This document shows positions 1 through 6,812 of a stretch of 16,809 nucleotides of DNA, in pieces (position 1 is the first letter of the stretch; every line of letters begins with the position of its first letter). Below the pieces are notes generated by a model that was not told where the DNA came from, did not search any database, and saw only the letters and a list, made by a program, of their open reading frames with translations. The DNA lies in contig DBKS01000032.1 in NCBI GenBank assembly GCA_002298605.1, positions 1 to 16,809 of the forward strand, written 5' to 3'. Source of the DNA: Bifidobacterium sp. UBA744 (GTDB taxonomy: Bacteria; Actinomycetota; Actinomycetes; Actinomycetales; Bifidobacteriaceae). The translations under genes and the position numbers were made by a program.

Positions 1-4
1 GCGA

Positions 5-1567
5 TCACTCGTCAACGCCCCACACGCGAACCTTGCCCGGAGCCACGTCGCCCAGCAGATGCTTCGGCGCCGGATTGAGCTCGAACTTGTCGTCCTCGGG
101 CACATCGGACTCGTTGATGGCGAAGTTCGACTTGTGCACGGTGACGGTACCCCAGGCCGGAACGGTGACCTTCTGCCATGCGGCGCCTTCACCGTTGATG
201 GTGACGGCCGCTTCGATCGGCTCGCCGGTCGGATTGTAGATGTGGGCGGCCACATCGCCATCGGGGGCGAGGAAGGCCACGGAGCCGAGACCGCCGGACC
301 AGCCGTCCGGAGTGTAGTTGGAGGAGCGCACCACCACGGAGCCGGGCTTGACGTCCTGGCCGAAGGCGCGCAGCATGAAGTATTCGAGGTTGCGGATGAC
401 TTCGCCGGTTTCATGCTGGATGGTCACCACGCCGCGGCGGCCGGTGGCGCCGACCTGGTTCGGCAGGCCGCGCTCGTCCAGCGCCATGTTCCACAGGGCA
501 ATGAAGCTTTCGCCGTTGCGGACCAGCCAGTTGCCGATGATGCCGGACATGATGTGGGCAGCATCTTCGACGGTTTCGTCGATCATGCAGCGGCGTTCGG
601 TCATGCCGAGAAGCCAGTGCGGATACGCGCGGGAGGCGTTGAAGAAGTTGGAGTACGGGCCTTCGTAGGTGTGCACGGTCAGACCGTCGATGGAGGATGC
701 CTGATCGGGCGTGACGAGCTCGCGCACCGGCCACTGCAGATTGTGGGTGGAATCGTCGTTGATGAAGATGCGCATCTCCGGGAACTTCTCGTTCATGGCG
801 GGGCGCAGGAAGTTGTGGGCGAATTCGGCCTGCTGCTTGAGGGTCCACATCATGGCCGGCCACTTCGGCGCGTTGGACGGCTCGTTCTGGACGGTGACGC
901 CCCAGATCGGAATGCCGATCTTGGCCATTTCCTCCACGTACCGCACGAAGTAGCGGGCGTAGCAGCCTTCGAAGGAGTCATGCATCGGGTCGAAGCCGTT
1001 GCCGGTCCATTCGTTGAAGCGCAGGTGGCCGCCCTGGCACAGGTGGCCCGTGTTCTTCATCCACGCCGGGGCCGACCACGGGGAGGCGATGATCTTGACG
1101 GCCGGGTTGATCTTGAGGATTTCAAGCACCACGGGAATGATGTACTTGAAGTCCTTGGTGGCGTCGGGGGCACCGGGTTCGCCCTCGCCAAGCGAGAACT
1201 TGGTGAGTAGGTTGTCATGCTCACCGAAGGGCACGTCGTCGTAGGTGTAGTACGGCTGGGAGCTAGGTTCGCAGGAGCCGAGCGGGATGCGGATGACGGA
1301 GAAACCGCCCTTGGCCGGGTTGAAGGCATCGTCGAGGAAGGCATGGCGCTGTTCGGCGTTCATGGACCCCCAGATCAGGGAGGCGGCCGCGTCGGTGATG
1401 GCGGCGCCGGCGCCGATCCAGGGCTGCTTGCGGTCGGCGGTGTCGATGACGATGCGCGCGGCGTCGCCGGATTCGGTTTCGACGGCCGGGGTGGCGATAT
1501 GTTCACGGCGCTGTTTCAAGTCGCCGGAGGTCACCGTCCAGAATTCGTTCTTGAATGCACTAGCCAT
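5..1567 (-). CDS. GH30 family glycoside hydrolase (glucosylceramidase-like), intracellular
   Basis: A 520-aa retaining beta-glycosidase of clan A. The fold entry is the GAGAAITDAA segment (residues 52-61). The acid/base is Glu229 in TVQNEP and the likely nucleophile is Glu324 in GMTERR; the 95-residue spacing suits GH30. A beta-sandwich typical of GH30 follows from about residue 405 (HIYNPTGEPIEA, VPAWGTVTV). There is no signal peptide or membrane segment, so it should act in the cytoplasm on imported oligosaccharides or glycosides. The exact linkage (beta-glucosidase, xylosidase, fucosidase or galactosidase type) cannot be read from sequence. The ATG start is preceded by AAGGAAAAGGAACGCCC, a good ribosome site. 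It is divergent from a DeoR/LacI-hybrid regulator, and tandem TTCAATCAA elements overlap its -35, so it is probably repressed until its glycoside is present. Family confidence is high, substrate confidence low. Confidence 0.9.
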   Translation of the reverse strand: MASAFKNEFWTVTSGDLKQRREHIATPAVETESGDAARIVIDTADRKQPWIGAGAAITDAAASLIWGSMNAEQRHAFLDDAFNPAKGGFSVIRIPLGSCEPSSQPYYTYDDVPFGEHDNLLTKFSLGEGEPGAPDATKDFKYIIPVVLEILKINPAVKIIASPWSAPAWMKNTGHLCQGGHLRFNEWTGNGFDPMHDSFEGCYARYFVRYVEEMAKIGIPIWGVTVQNEPSNAPKWPAMMWTLKQQAEFAHNFLRPAMNEKFPEMRIFINDDSTHNLQWPVRELVTPDQASSIDGLTVHTYEGPYSNFFNASRAYPHWLLGMTERRCMIDETVEDAAHIMSGIIGNWLVRNGESFIALWNMALDERGLPNQVGATGRRGVVTIQHETGEVIRNLEYFMLRAFGQDVKPGSVVVRSSNYTPDGWSGGLGSVAFLAPDGDVAAHIYNPTGEPIEAAVTINGEGAAWQKVTVPAWGTVTVHKSNFAINESDVPEDDKFELNPAPKHLLGDVAPGKVRVWGVDE

Positions 1568-1635
1568 GGGCGTTCCTTTTCCTTCTGTTCTGCCGCCACG
1601 ACTCCGTGACGGTCCGTATTGCGCTGACAGCAGCC

Positions 1636-1665
1636 ATCATACATCAAAGAATCACTTTCAATCAA
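1636..1665 (-). promoter_or_regulatory. Putative promoter of the GH30 gene
   Basis: Read on the minus strand, TTGATT (1665-1660) and TATGAT (1641-1636) form a -35/-10 pair with an 18-bp spacer. This places transcription start about 60 nt before the GH30 ATG. The -35 lies inside the TTTCAATCAA element, so a bound regulator would block RNA polymerase. This is a consensus match only. Confidence 0.5.
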
Positions 1666-1675
1666 CTTCAATCAA
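1656..1675. promoter_or_regulatory. Tandem 10-bp operator half-sites
   Basis: TTTCAATCAA (1656-1665) is followed immediately by CTTCAATCAA (1666-1675): nine of ten bases repeat with a 10-bp period, about one helical turn. DeoR-family HTH proteins commonly use directly repeated short half-sites, and the adjacent divergent gene encodes such an HTH. The pair overlaps the GH30 -35, which fits repression. Confidence 0.55.
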
Positions 1676-1723
1676 AAGCGATCATTTATGGCAGGATGCT
1701 GACTGGTCCATTCTATATCAGAA

Positions 1724-1753
1724 TTGATCACTTACCGATACGATGCGTTATTA
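1724..1753 (+). promoter_or_regulatory. Weak candidate promoter of the regulator gene
   Basis: TTGATC (1724-1729) and TTATTA (1748-1753) are spaced 18 bp on the plus strand, directly before the inverted half-site. The match is modest. TTGATT at 1754-1759 could be an alternative -35, but no convincing -10 follows it. Confidence 0.3.
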
Positions 1754-1763
1754 TTGATTGAAA
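1754..1763. promoter_or_regulatory. Inverted copy of the operator half-site near the regulator promoter
   Basis: TTGATTGAAA is the exact reverse complement of TTTCAATCAA at 1656-1665. With flanks, 13 of 14 bases match (TTGATTGAAAATGA versus the complement of TCACTTTCAATCAA). It lies 88 bp from the tandem pair and close to the predicted regulator start point, so it could serve autoregulation or DNA looping. Confidence 0.5.
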
Positions 1764-1841
1764 ATGACCACGTCTTGATGTGATGAATCCTTCAATAGGG
1801 ATCGATTGACCACATGCAGACGGTAACCGCGAGGAAGCGAA

Positions 1842-3032
1842 ATGGCTGAAGAGAGCACGAATGATCAGAGCAAGCGCGACTTGCTGCCCGCCGAGCGTCA
1901 GGACATGATCCTGAGCCTGCTCACCCGGCAAAGCGTCGTCACCGTCTCCGAATTGGCGGAATTGCTCAACACCACGGAAATCACGGTGCGACGCGACCTG
2001 ACCATTCTCGCCCAGGCCGGACTGCTGAAGCGAATCCGCGGCGGAGCCATGTCGCTGTCCGGCTCGGCCACCCGCAAGGACAGCCCAACGCCAATGCCCT
2101 CCCCCGCGCTGCAGACCGCCACGCTGTCCACGCCGGAAGATATCAACGAGCTGCCGCTGCCCACCGGCCTTGCGGACCGGAGCAACCAGCCCGTTATCGG
2201 CGTGATGCTGCCGGAACCGAGTTTCTTCTGGCCGGCCGTCGTCGATTCGATCCGCGAAGTCGCCACGGAACTCGGAGCCCGCATCGTCTCGCGCGAAAGC
2301 TCCTATGACAAAATCGACGAAACCAAGATCCTCGACTGGCTGGCCAAGGAACCAGCGCTCTGTGGATTGATCGTCTCGCCTTCCGGACGCCCGGAGATCG
2401 CGGAGCGAACCTGGGGCTGGATCGAACACGCTCCGGTGCCGGTGGTGGTCGTGGAACGCGACCAGCCAATGCTCGGCACCTGCTTCGTGGACTCCGTGCG
2501 CACCAACCACCCCTACGGCGTGCGCAAGGCGGCCGTGCATTTCCTCAACCACGGCCACACCCGCATCGGCGCCGCATTCTCCACCACCCCCACATCGGCA
2601 GTGATCGAAAACGGCTGGCGGGACATTCTCGAGAACGGCAGCCGCATCGACTGCCCGTTCATTCTGAACAACATCGCCCCCTACGACACCAGCGGCGTGG
2701 ACGAAATCGCCGAGACGATCATCCAGTCGGGCGTCACGGCCGTATTGGCGCATTCCGACTACCTGGCCATCGCCATCGCGCAGGTCCTGGAACGCAAGGG
2801 CAAACGCATACCCGACGACATCTCGATGATCTCCATCGACGGCTTCGCCACGCCAAGCTCGAGGCCGCTCACCGTGCTCCGCTCCAATGCGAAGGACCTT
2901 GGGGAAGCCTGCGTCCGCACGCTTATGCAACGCATCGCCAACCCGGATTCCGCCACCAGGCACATCCTCATCGACCCAACATTGATCGACCGCGGATCCG
3001 TGACCGACATTCGCCGACACGACATTCGCTGA
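1842..3032 (+). CDS. Transcriptional regulator: DeoR-type HTH fused to LacI-type ligand-binding domain
   Basis: A 396-aa one-component regulator. Residues 17-72 form a DeoR winged HTH (TVSELAELLNTTEITVRRDL, then GLLKRIRGGA). A Pro/Ser/Thr-rich linker spans about 73-115. Residues 117-388 are a type I periplasmic-binding-protein-like domain of the LacI/GalR class (QPVIGVMLPEPSFFWP, VLAHSDYLAIAIAQVL, DDISMISIDG, and a terminal DPTLIDRGS). A classical DeoR protein would instead carry a sugar-phosphate-sensing C-terminus, so the sensor swap suggests that an unphosphorylated sugar or glycoside is the effector. GAGGAAG lies 4 nt before the ATG. It is divergent from the GH30 gene, with shared operator-like repeats between them, so the GH30 gene and itself are the likely targets. 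Soluble, no membrane segment. The ligand is unknown. Confidence 0.9.
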   Translation: MAEESTNDQSKRDLLPAERQDMILSLLTRQSVVTVSELAELLNTTEITVRRDLTILAQAGLLKRIRGGAMSLSGSATRKDSPTPMPSPALQTATLSTPEDINELPLPTGLADRSNQPVIGVMLPEPSFFWPAVVDSIREVATELGARIVSRESSYDKIDETKILDWLAKEPALCGLIVSPSGRPEIAERTWGWIEHAPVPVVVVERDQPMLGTCFVDSVRTNHPYGVRKAAVHFLNHGHTRIGAAFSTTPTSAVIENGWRDILENGSRIDCPFILNNIAPYDTSGVDEIAETIIQSGVTAVLAHSDYLAIAIAQVLERKGKRIPDDISMISIDGFATPSSRPLTVLRSNAKDLGEACVRTLMQRIANPDSATRHILIDPTLIDRGSVTDIRRHDIR

Positions 3033-3084
3033 CACGACGCCACACATCACCGGAAACAGCGGTCACGAAAACATCCGCACATGC

Positions 3085-3131
3085 AAAAAGCCGTGGCCTG
3101 ACGATCCTTGACGAATCGTCGGGCCACGGCT
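3085..3131 (-). terminator. Intrinsic terminator of the MHS transporter gene (possibly bidirectional)
   Basis: AGCCGTGGCC (3089-3098) pairs with GGCCACGGCT (3122-3131), and the stem continues through ACGAT/ATCGT to about 17 bp with one G-T pair and a 9-nt loop. Read on the minus strand it is followed by TTTTT (3089-3085), a proper U-tract for the leftward transporter gene. It also lies 57 bp after the stop of the converging regulator, but has no U-tract on the plus strand. Confidence 0.85.
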
Positions 3132-3171
3132 ATGCGCTATGCGGGACTACCGGAAACGGAGGCGAACCGAA

Positions 3172-4485
3172 TCAGGCCTCGTAATCCTTGTCCTTGCTCT
3201 CCTTGATCACGAACAGGGCGACCAGGGCGATGGCGGCCATAACCACCATGTAATAGCCCACGCCGGCAATGCCGACCTTCGGGTTGTTGACGAGCGCCTG
3301 GGCAATCGTCGGAGCGAACGCGCCACCGAAGATCGCGGCGAGGTTGTAGCTCAGTCCGGCGCCGGAGTAGCGCACATTGGTCGGGAACAGCTCAGGCAGA
3401 TATGCACCGCACGGTCCGAACAGACCGCCCATGATCATGAAGCCGATGCACAGGAAAAGCATGACGTTGACCACGTTGTGCACCAGCAGCACCGGGGTGA
3501 AGAAGCTGAACACCAGAGCCACGGCGGTGGCGAGGATCAGCACCTTCTTACGGCCGTACTTATCGGCGGCAAGGCAGGAGACCACGATGAACACGGCGAA
3601 GAAGAACACGGACACCATCTGCATGGCGAGGTACTGCGGCTGAGTGAACTTCAGCACCTTCACGCCATACGACAGGGACCAGGTGCCGAGCACGTAGAAC
3701 AGGGTGTAGGTGATGCCCATGGCCAGCGTGCCAAGGAGCACTTCCTTCCAGTACGGGAGCAGGCCACGAAGCGGGTGCTTGGTGGTGCGCTTCTCGGCGG
3801 CAGCCTTCTTGAACACCGGGGTCTCGGACATGCGGGCACGCACATACAGACCGATCGCAACCAGCACGATGGAAGCGAGGAACGGGATACGCCAACCCCA
3901 AGCGCCCATCTGGTCGGCACCAAGATGAGTGGTGAGCAGCAGGTTCAGGCCATACGCGCAGAAGAAGCCGATCGGGGCGCCGAGGTTCGGGAAGGAACCA
4001 TACAGGGCGCGCTTGTTGGCGGGAGCGTTCTCGGTGGCCACCAGAGCGGCGCCGGACCATTCACCGGCGAGGCCCACACCCTGGCATGCGCGGCAGAGGC
4101 ACAGGATGATGATGGAGACGCCGCCCACGGCCTGATATCCAGGCAGGCAGCCGACGAGGAAGGTGGCGATGCCCATGGTGAGCAGGGCGATCACCAGGGT
4201 CTTCTTACGACCCATCTTGTCACCGAAGTGGCCGAACAGCATGGAGCCGAACGGACGGGCCAGGAAGGAGACGGCGAATGTGGTGAACGCCATGATCTGG
4301 GCCAGGGCCGGATCGGTGACGTTGGCGAAGAAGATCGCGCCGAAGTAGCTGGCGGCGGCGATGGAATAGCAATAGTTGTCGTAGAACTCAATGGCGGTGC
4401 CGACCATTGACGCGGCGATGATCTCAGGAACCGAATCCCTCTTGGCTCCCGTATTCTCTGCAGACATAACTGCGGTTGCAGACAT
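3172..4485 (-). CDS. MFS transporter, metabolite:H+ symporter (MHS) family
   Basis: A 437-aa, roughly 12-helix major facilitator. The MHS signature is clear: GTAIEFYDNYCYS in helix 1 (29-41), GHFGDKMGRKK in the 2-3 loop (85-95), RACQGVGLAGEWSGA (132-146), the second-half loop ADKYGRKK (307-314) and PELFPTNVRYSGAG (364-377). Family members carry dicarboxylates, shikimate, alpha-ketoglutarate, proline/betaine and similar solutes with protons. The substrate cannot be fixed here, but DAHP synthase genes lie 1-3.5 kb upstream on the same strand, so shikimate or quinate is worth considering. GAGAAGG sits 8 nt before the ATG at 4485; an internal ATG at 4467 lacks a ribosome site. It has its own long leader and a terminator at 3085-3131, so it is probably monocistronic. 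Confidence 0.88.
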   Translation of the reverse strand: MSATAVMSAENTGAKRDSVPEIIAASMVGTAIEFYDNYCYSIAAASYFGAIFFANVTDPALAQIMAFTTFAVSFLARPFGSMLFGHFGDKMGRKKTLVIALLTMGIATFLVGCLPGYQAVGGVSIIILCLCRACQGVGLAGEWSGAALVATENAPANKRALYGSFPNLGAPIGFFCAYGLNLLLTTHLGADQMGAWGWRIPFLASIVLVAIGLYVRARMSETPVFKKAAAEKRTTKHPLRGLLPYWKEVLLGTLAMGITYTLFYVLGTWSLSYGVKVLKFTQPQYLAMQMVSVFFFAVFIVVSCLAADKYGRKKVLILATAVALVFSFFTPVLLVHNVVNVMLFLCIGFMIMGGLFGPCGAYLPELFPTNVRYSGAGLSYNLAAIFGGAFAPTIAQALVNNPKVGIAGVGYYMVVMAAIALVALFVIKESKDKDYEA

Positions 4486-4504
4486 GTGATGTACCTTCTC
4501 TATG

Positions 4505-4538
4505 TTCGAAACTCATTCGAATCTCAGTAGGCACTGAG
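4505..4538. promoter_or_regulatory. MHS leader elements: paired TTCGAA palindromes and a small hairpin
   Basis: Two TTCGAA palindromes (4505-4510, 4516-4521) are spaced 11 bp centre to centre, about one helical turn. They are followed by the perfect stem CTCAGT/ACTGAG with an AGGC loop (4523-4538). All lie 20-55 nt before the transporter start codon. This suggests a protein-binding site or a leader structure; no known riboswitch class is recognised. Confidence 0.3.
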
Positions 4539-4630
4539 CACGTCCGGATGTTGGCCTTGTGGGCGCATCAACGGCCGTACGTCAATGTGCCATGACCAGA
4601 AGATAGGTATAATCTATGAGCCCCCCGAGC

Positions 4631-4654
4631 GTTCACATAGTCCACATTATGAAC
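4631..4654. promoter_or_regulatory. Dyad over the candidate -10 of the MHS gene
   Basis: GTTCA at 4631-4635 is mirrored by TGAAC at 4650-4654 around a 14-bp core with a few further symmetric positions. The 24-bp element covers the predicted -10, as an operator would. It could alternatively be a weak hairpin after the nucleosidase gene. Confidence 0.3.
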
Positions 4655-4672
4655 ACGACATCAGTTCGACAA
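4644..4672 (-). promoter_or_regulatory. Candidate promoter of the MHS transporter
   Basis: On the minus strand TTGTCG (4672-4667) and TAATGT (4649-4644) are 17 bp apart. This predicts a leader of about 150 nt before the transporter ATG. The site lies only just past the stop of the upstream nucleosidase gene (4680), so the transporter would be transcribed separately. Confidence 0.4.
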
Positions 4673-4679
4673 TTCCTCG

Positions 4680-5387
4680 CTACAGGCGCTTAACAATATC
4701 GACGGCCAGACGCGCGGCCGTGTCGGCATACTTGGAGATATCGAAGTCGGCGAACACCTCGTAATCGGTATCGGCGTTATCCGAAAGCGCCCGGATCACC
4801 AGCGCGGGCACGCCGTTGCGGGCGGCCACATGCGCCACGGCGGCGCCCTCCATCTCCACGGCATCGGCGCCGGTGCGACGAATCACCTCATCGACCTTCT
4901 CAGGCGTGTCGACGAAATAATTCCCAGACGCGATAATGCCGGTGATATGGTGAATGCCCATATCGCGAAGCGCCTCATCGGCCACGGACAGCAGATGACC
5001 GTCCGAATGGAACTCCTCGACGGGAGACTGCTCACTGCCGGGCGTCCACTGTCCCACCAAGCGCATATCGGTGTCCAGATAACGCAGCGTACCGCCAAGC
5101 ACCACATCGTTGATATGCATCGCCCTGTTGAGATTGCCGGCGATACCCGAAAAAATCACCGCATCGGGATGATACGAATCAATAAGCCGCTGCGTGGTGG
5201 CCGCGGCATTCACCAAACCCATGCCGCCGACCGTCGCCGCAACGGTGACGCGCTCACCGGCGTTGGAAACCAGCGACCCGCGATTCACCCGAAGGCTGGC
5301 GCCTTCGTCCACGGCAACGTTATCGAGAGATTTGGCGATCAGGGATACCTCATCGGATAGAGCGCCGATGATTGCAATGGTAGCCAC
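4680..5387 (-). CDS. mtnN: 5'-methylthioadenosine/S-adenosylhomocysteine nucleosidase
   Basis: A 235-aa enzyme, close to the 232 aa of E. coli Pfs. It cleaves adenine from MTA and SAH, recycling methionine and relieving inhibition of methyltransferases. The three key acids are recognisable: Glu13 in IIGALSDEVSLI, Glu180 in AVEMEG and Asp203 in LSDNAD; FSGIAGNLN (79-87) is the purine-phosphorylase core. I chose the GTG at 5387 because AAAGGAAAAAACC precedes it and the family N-terminus VATIAIIGA begins there. A longer frame from 5483 would add 32 basic residues not typical of the family. It lies 156 bp downstream of a DAHP synthase gene on the same strand, so weak co-transcription is possible. 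Cytoplasmic. Confidence 0.88.
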   Translation of the reverse strand: MATIAIIGALSDEVSLIAKSLDNVAVDEGASLRVNRGSLVSNAGERVTVAATVGGMGLVNAAATTQRLIDSYHPDAVIFSGIAGNLNRAMHINDVVLGGTLRYLDTDMRLVGQWTPGSEQSPVEEFHSDGHLLSVADEALRDMGIHHITGIIASGNYFVDTPEKVDEVIRRTGADAVEMEGAAVAHVAARNGVPALVIRALSDNADTDYEVFADFDISKYADTAARLAVDIVKRL

Positions 5388-5543
5388 GGTTTTTTCCTTT
5401 CGTAGATGGTGGGGACGGAGGTGGCGCGCATGCGCATGCACGCTCAGGTCCGTTCGGACAAGCTTACGGTCACGCGCATACACATCGTCTTCCGCCCCTT
5501 GGAGCCTCGCCTCGGGGAGACCATGCTTTGTGAAACGCGGGGA

Positions 5544-6746
5544 TCAGCGCCAGCGCCTTACTTCCACGGCCTCGGCCAGTTCGCGCAGCAGACGTTCCGT
5601 TTCGGGCCAGCTGATGCATTTGTCGGTGATCGACTTGCCGTACACCAACCGGTCGAGCGGCGCGGCCGGCTGGTTGCCGCCTTCGATGAAGCTTTCCATC
5701 ATGATGCCGGTGATGCCACGCTCGCCATTGGCGATACGACCGGCCACGTTCCGCACCACTTCGGCCTGTCGATGCTCGTCCTTGCCTGAATTGCCATGGG
5801 AGCAATCAATGATCAGCCCGCGCGAGGCCGCGGAGTCCGCAGGCATAATGCCCCTGATAACCTCCATGGCGCGCGCGACCGACCCGGCGTCGTAATTGGG
5901 ACCGGAGCTCGAACCGCGCAGCACCACATGGCAGTCGGGATTGCCCAGCGTCTTCACCACAGCGGCCCTGCCCATATGATCGATGCCGAAGAACGTATGC
6001 TGCTGGGAAGCCGCGAAACACGAGTCGGCCGGCGCCTTCAGCGAGCCGTCGGTGGCGTTCTTAAAGCCAATCGGCATGGACAGCCCGCTAGCCAGCTGGC
6101 GGTGCACCTGGCTTTCGGTATTGCGCGCGCCAATCGCGCCCCAGCTCACCGCATCGGCGATGAACTGCGGGCTGGTCGGCTCAAGAAACTCCGTGGCCGC
6201 GGCAAGATCCTCGCGCAACACGCCAAGCAGCGTCTTGCGCGCCAACAACAGACCCTTCTTGATATTGCAGCTGCCGTCAATATCCGGGTCGTTGATCAGC
6301 CCCTTCCAACCGACGGTAGTGCGCGGCTTCTCAAAGTACACGCGCATCACAATAAGCAGCTGCTCACCCAACTCGTTCTTCAACTTGGACAGTCGATGCG
6401 CATAATCGAGCGCGGCCTTCGGATCATGCACGGAACACGGGCCCACCAGCACCAGCAGACGGTCATCCTGACCATAGAGGCACGCCCGAATCTCGTCACG
6501 CGAATAGGCGACGATCTCCTGCGCATGGGCGTCAAGCGGCAGATCGGCCAGCACCTGCGCCGGCGTGGGCAGCACCTCGAACTCGAGCACGCGACGGTTG
6601 ACGATGCGCCCGATGCCGACCTCGTCCTCCCAACGCGGCACATCGGTGGCAACCAGGGGATTCTTACCCTCATCCATCGCCTGCCGGATGGCACGAAGCT
6701 GCTCGGGGGTGTTCAGCGGCTTCGCCCCCGGATCCTGTTGCAACAT
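5544..6746 (-). CDS. 3-deoxy-7-phosphoheptulonate (DAHP) synthase, class I, Tyr-type-like paralog
   Basis: A 400-aa enzyme that condenses phosphoenolpyruvate and erythrose-4-phosphate, the first step of the shikimate pathway. Metal ligands are Cys104 (GPCSVHD), His317 (DCSHGN), Glu351 (MMESFIEGGNQ) and Asp375 (SITDKC); substrate contacts include KPRTT (140-144) and Lys148 in GWKG. At the position of E. coli AroG Ser211 it carries Gly254 (TFFGID). AroF and yeast Aro4 also have Gly there, so Tyr sensitivity is predicted; SPQF at 192-195 matches the inhibitor-site loop. The ATG at 6746 follows AAGGAG with an 8-nt gap; an upstream TTG at 6767 is less likely. The gene lies 66 bp downstream of a second DAHP synthase, probably in one operon. 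Confidence 0.93.
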   Translation of the reverse strand: MLQQDPGAKPLNTPEQLRAIRQAMDEGKNPLVATDVPRWEDEVGIGRIVNRRVLEFEVLPTPAQVLADLPLDAHAQEIVAYSRDEIRACLYGQDDRLLVLVGPCSVHDPKAALDYAHRLSKLKNELGEQLLIVMRVYFEKPRTTVGWKGLINDPDIDGSCNIKKGLLLARKTLLGVLREDLAAATEFLEPTSPQFIADAVSWGAIGARNTESQVHRQLASGLSMPIGFKNATDGSLKAPADSCFAASQQHTFFGIDHMGRAAVVKTLGNPDCHVVLRGSSSGPNYDAGSVARAMEVIRGIMPADSAASRGLIIDCSHGNSGKDEHRQAEVVRNVAGRIANGERGITGIMMESFIEGGNQPAAPLDRLVYGKSITDKCISWPETERLLRELAEAVEVRRWR

Positions 6747-6812
6747 AACGGTCTCTCCTTGAAACAATCCGTGTCCAAGGATACCCTGAACGCTGCGTCG
6801 TGGCGAGGAGAG

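Noticed and set aside
59..1210. Plus-strand 383-aa frame opposite the GH30 gene
   Set aside because: It is the complement of a well-supported GH30 coding frame, with shadow-type composition and no ribosome site.
1728..3050. Minus-strand 440-aa frame opposite the regulator
   Set aside because: Antisense to the DeoR/LacI-hybrid gene; composition and lack of motifs mark it as a shadow.
4608..4613. Perfect TATAAT on the plus strand
   Set aside because: No -35 lies 16-18 bp upstream and no plus-strand gene follows; it is likely chance in the AT-richer leader region.
5388..5483. N-terminal extension of the MTA/SAH nucleosidase to 5483
   Set aside because: The extra 32 residues are His/Arg-rich and non-homologous, and the GTG at 5387 has a proper ribosome site.
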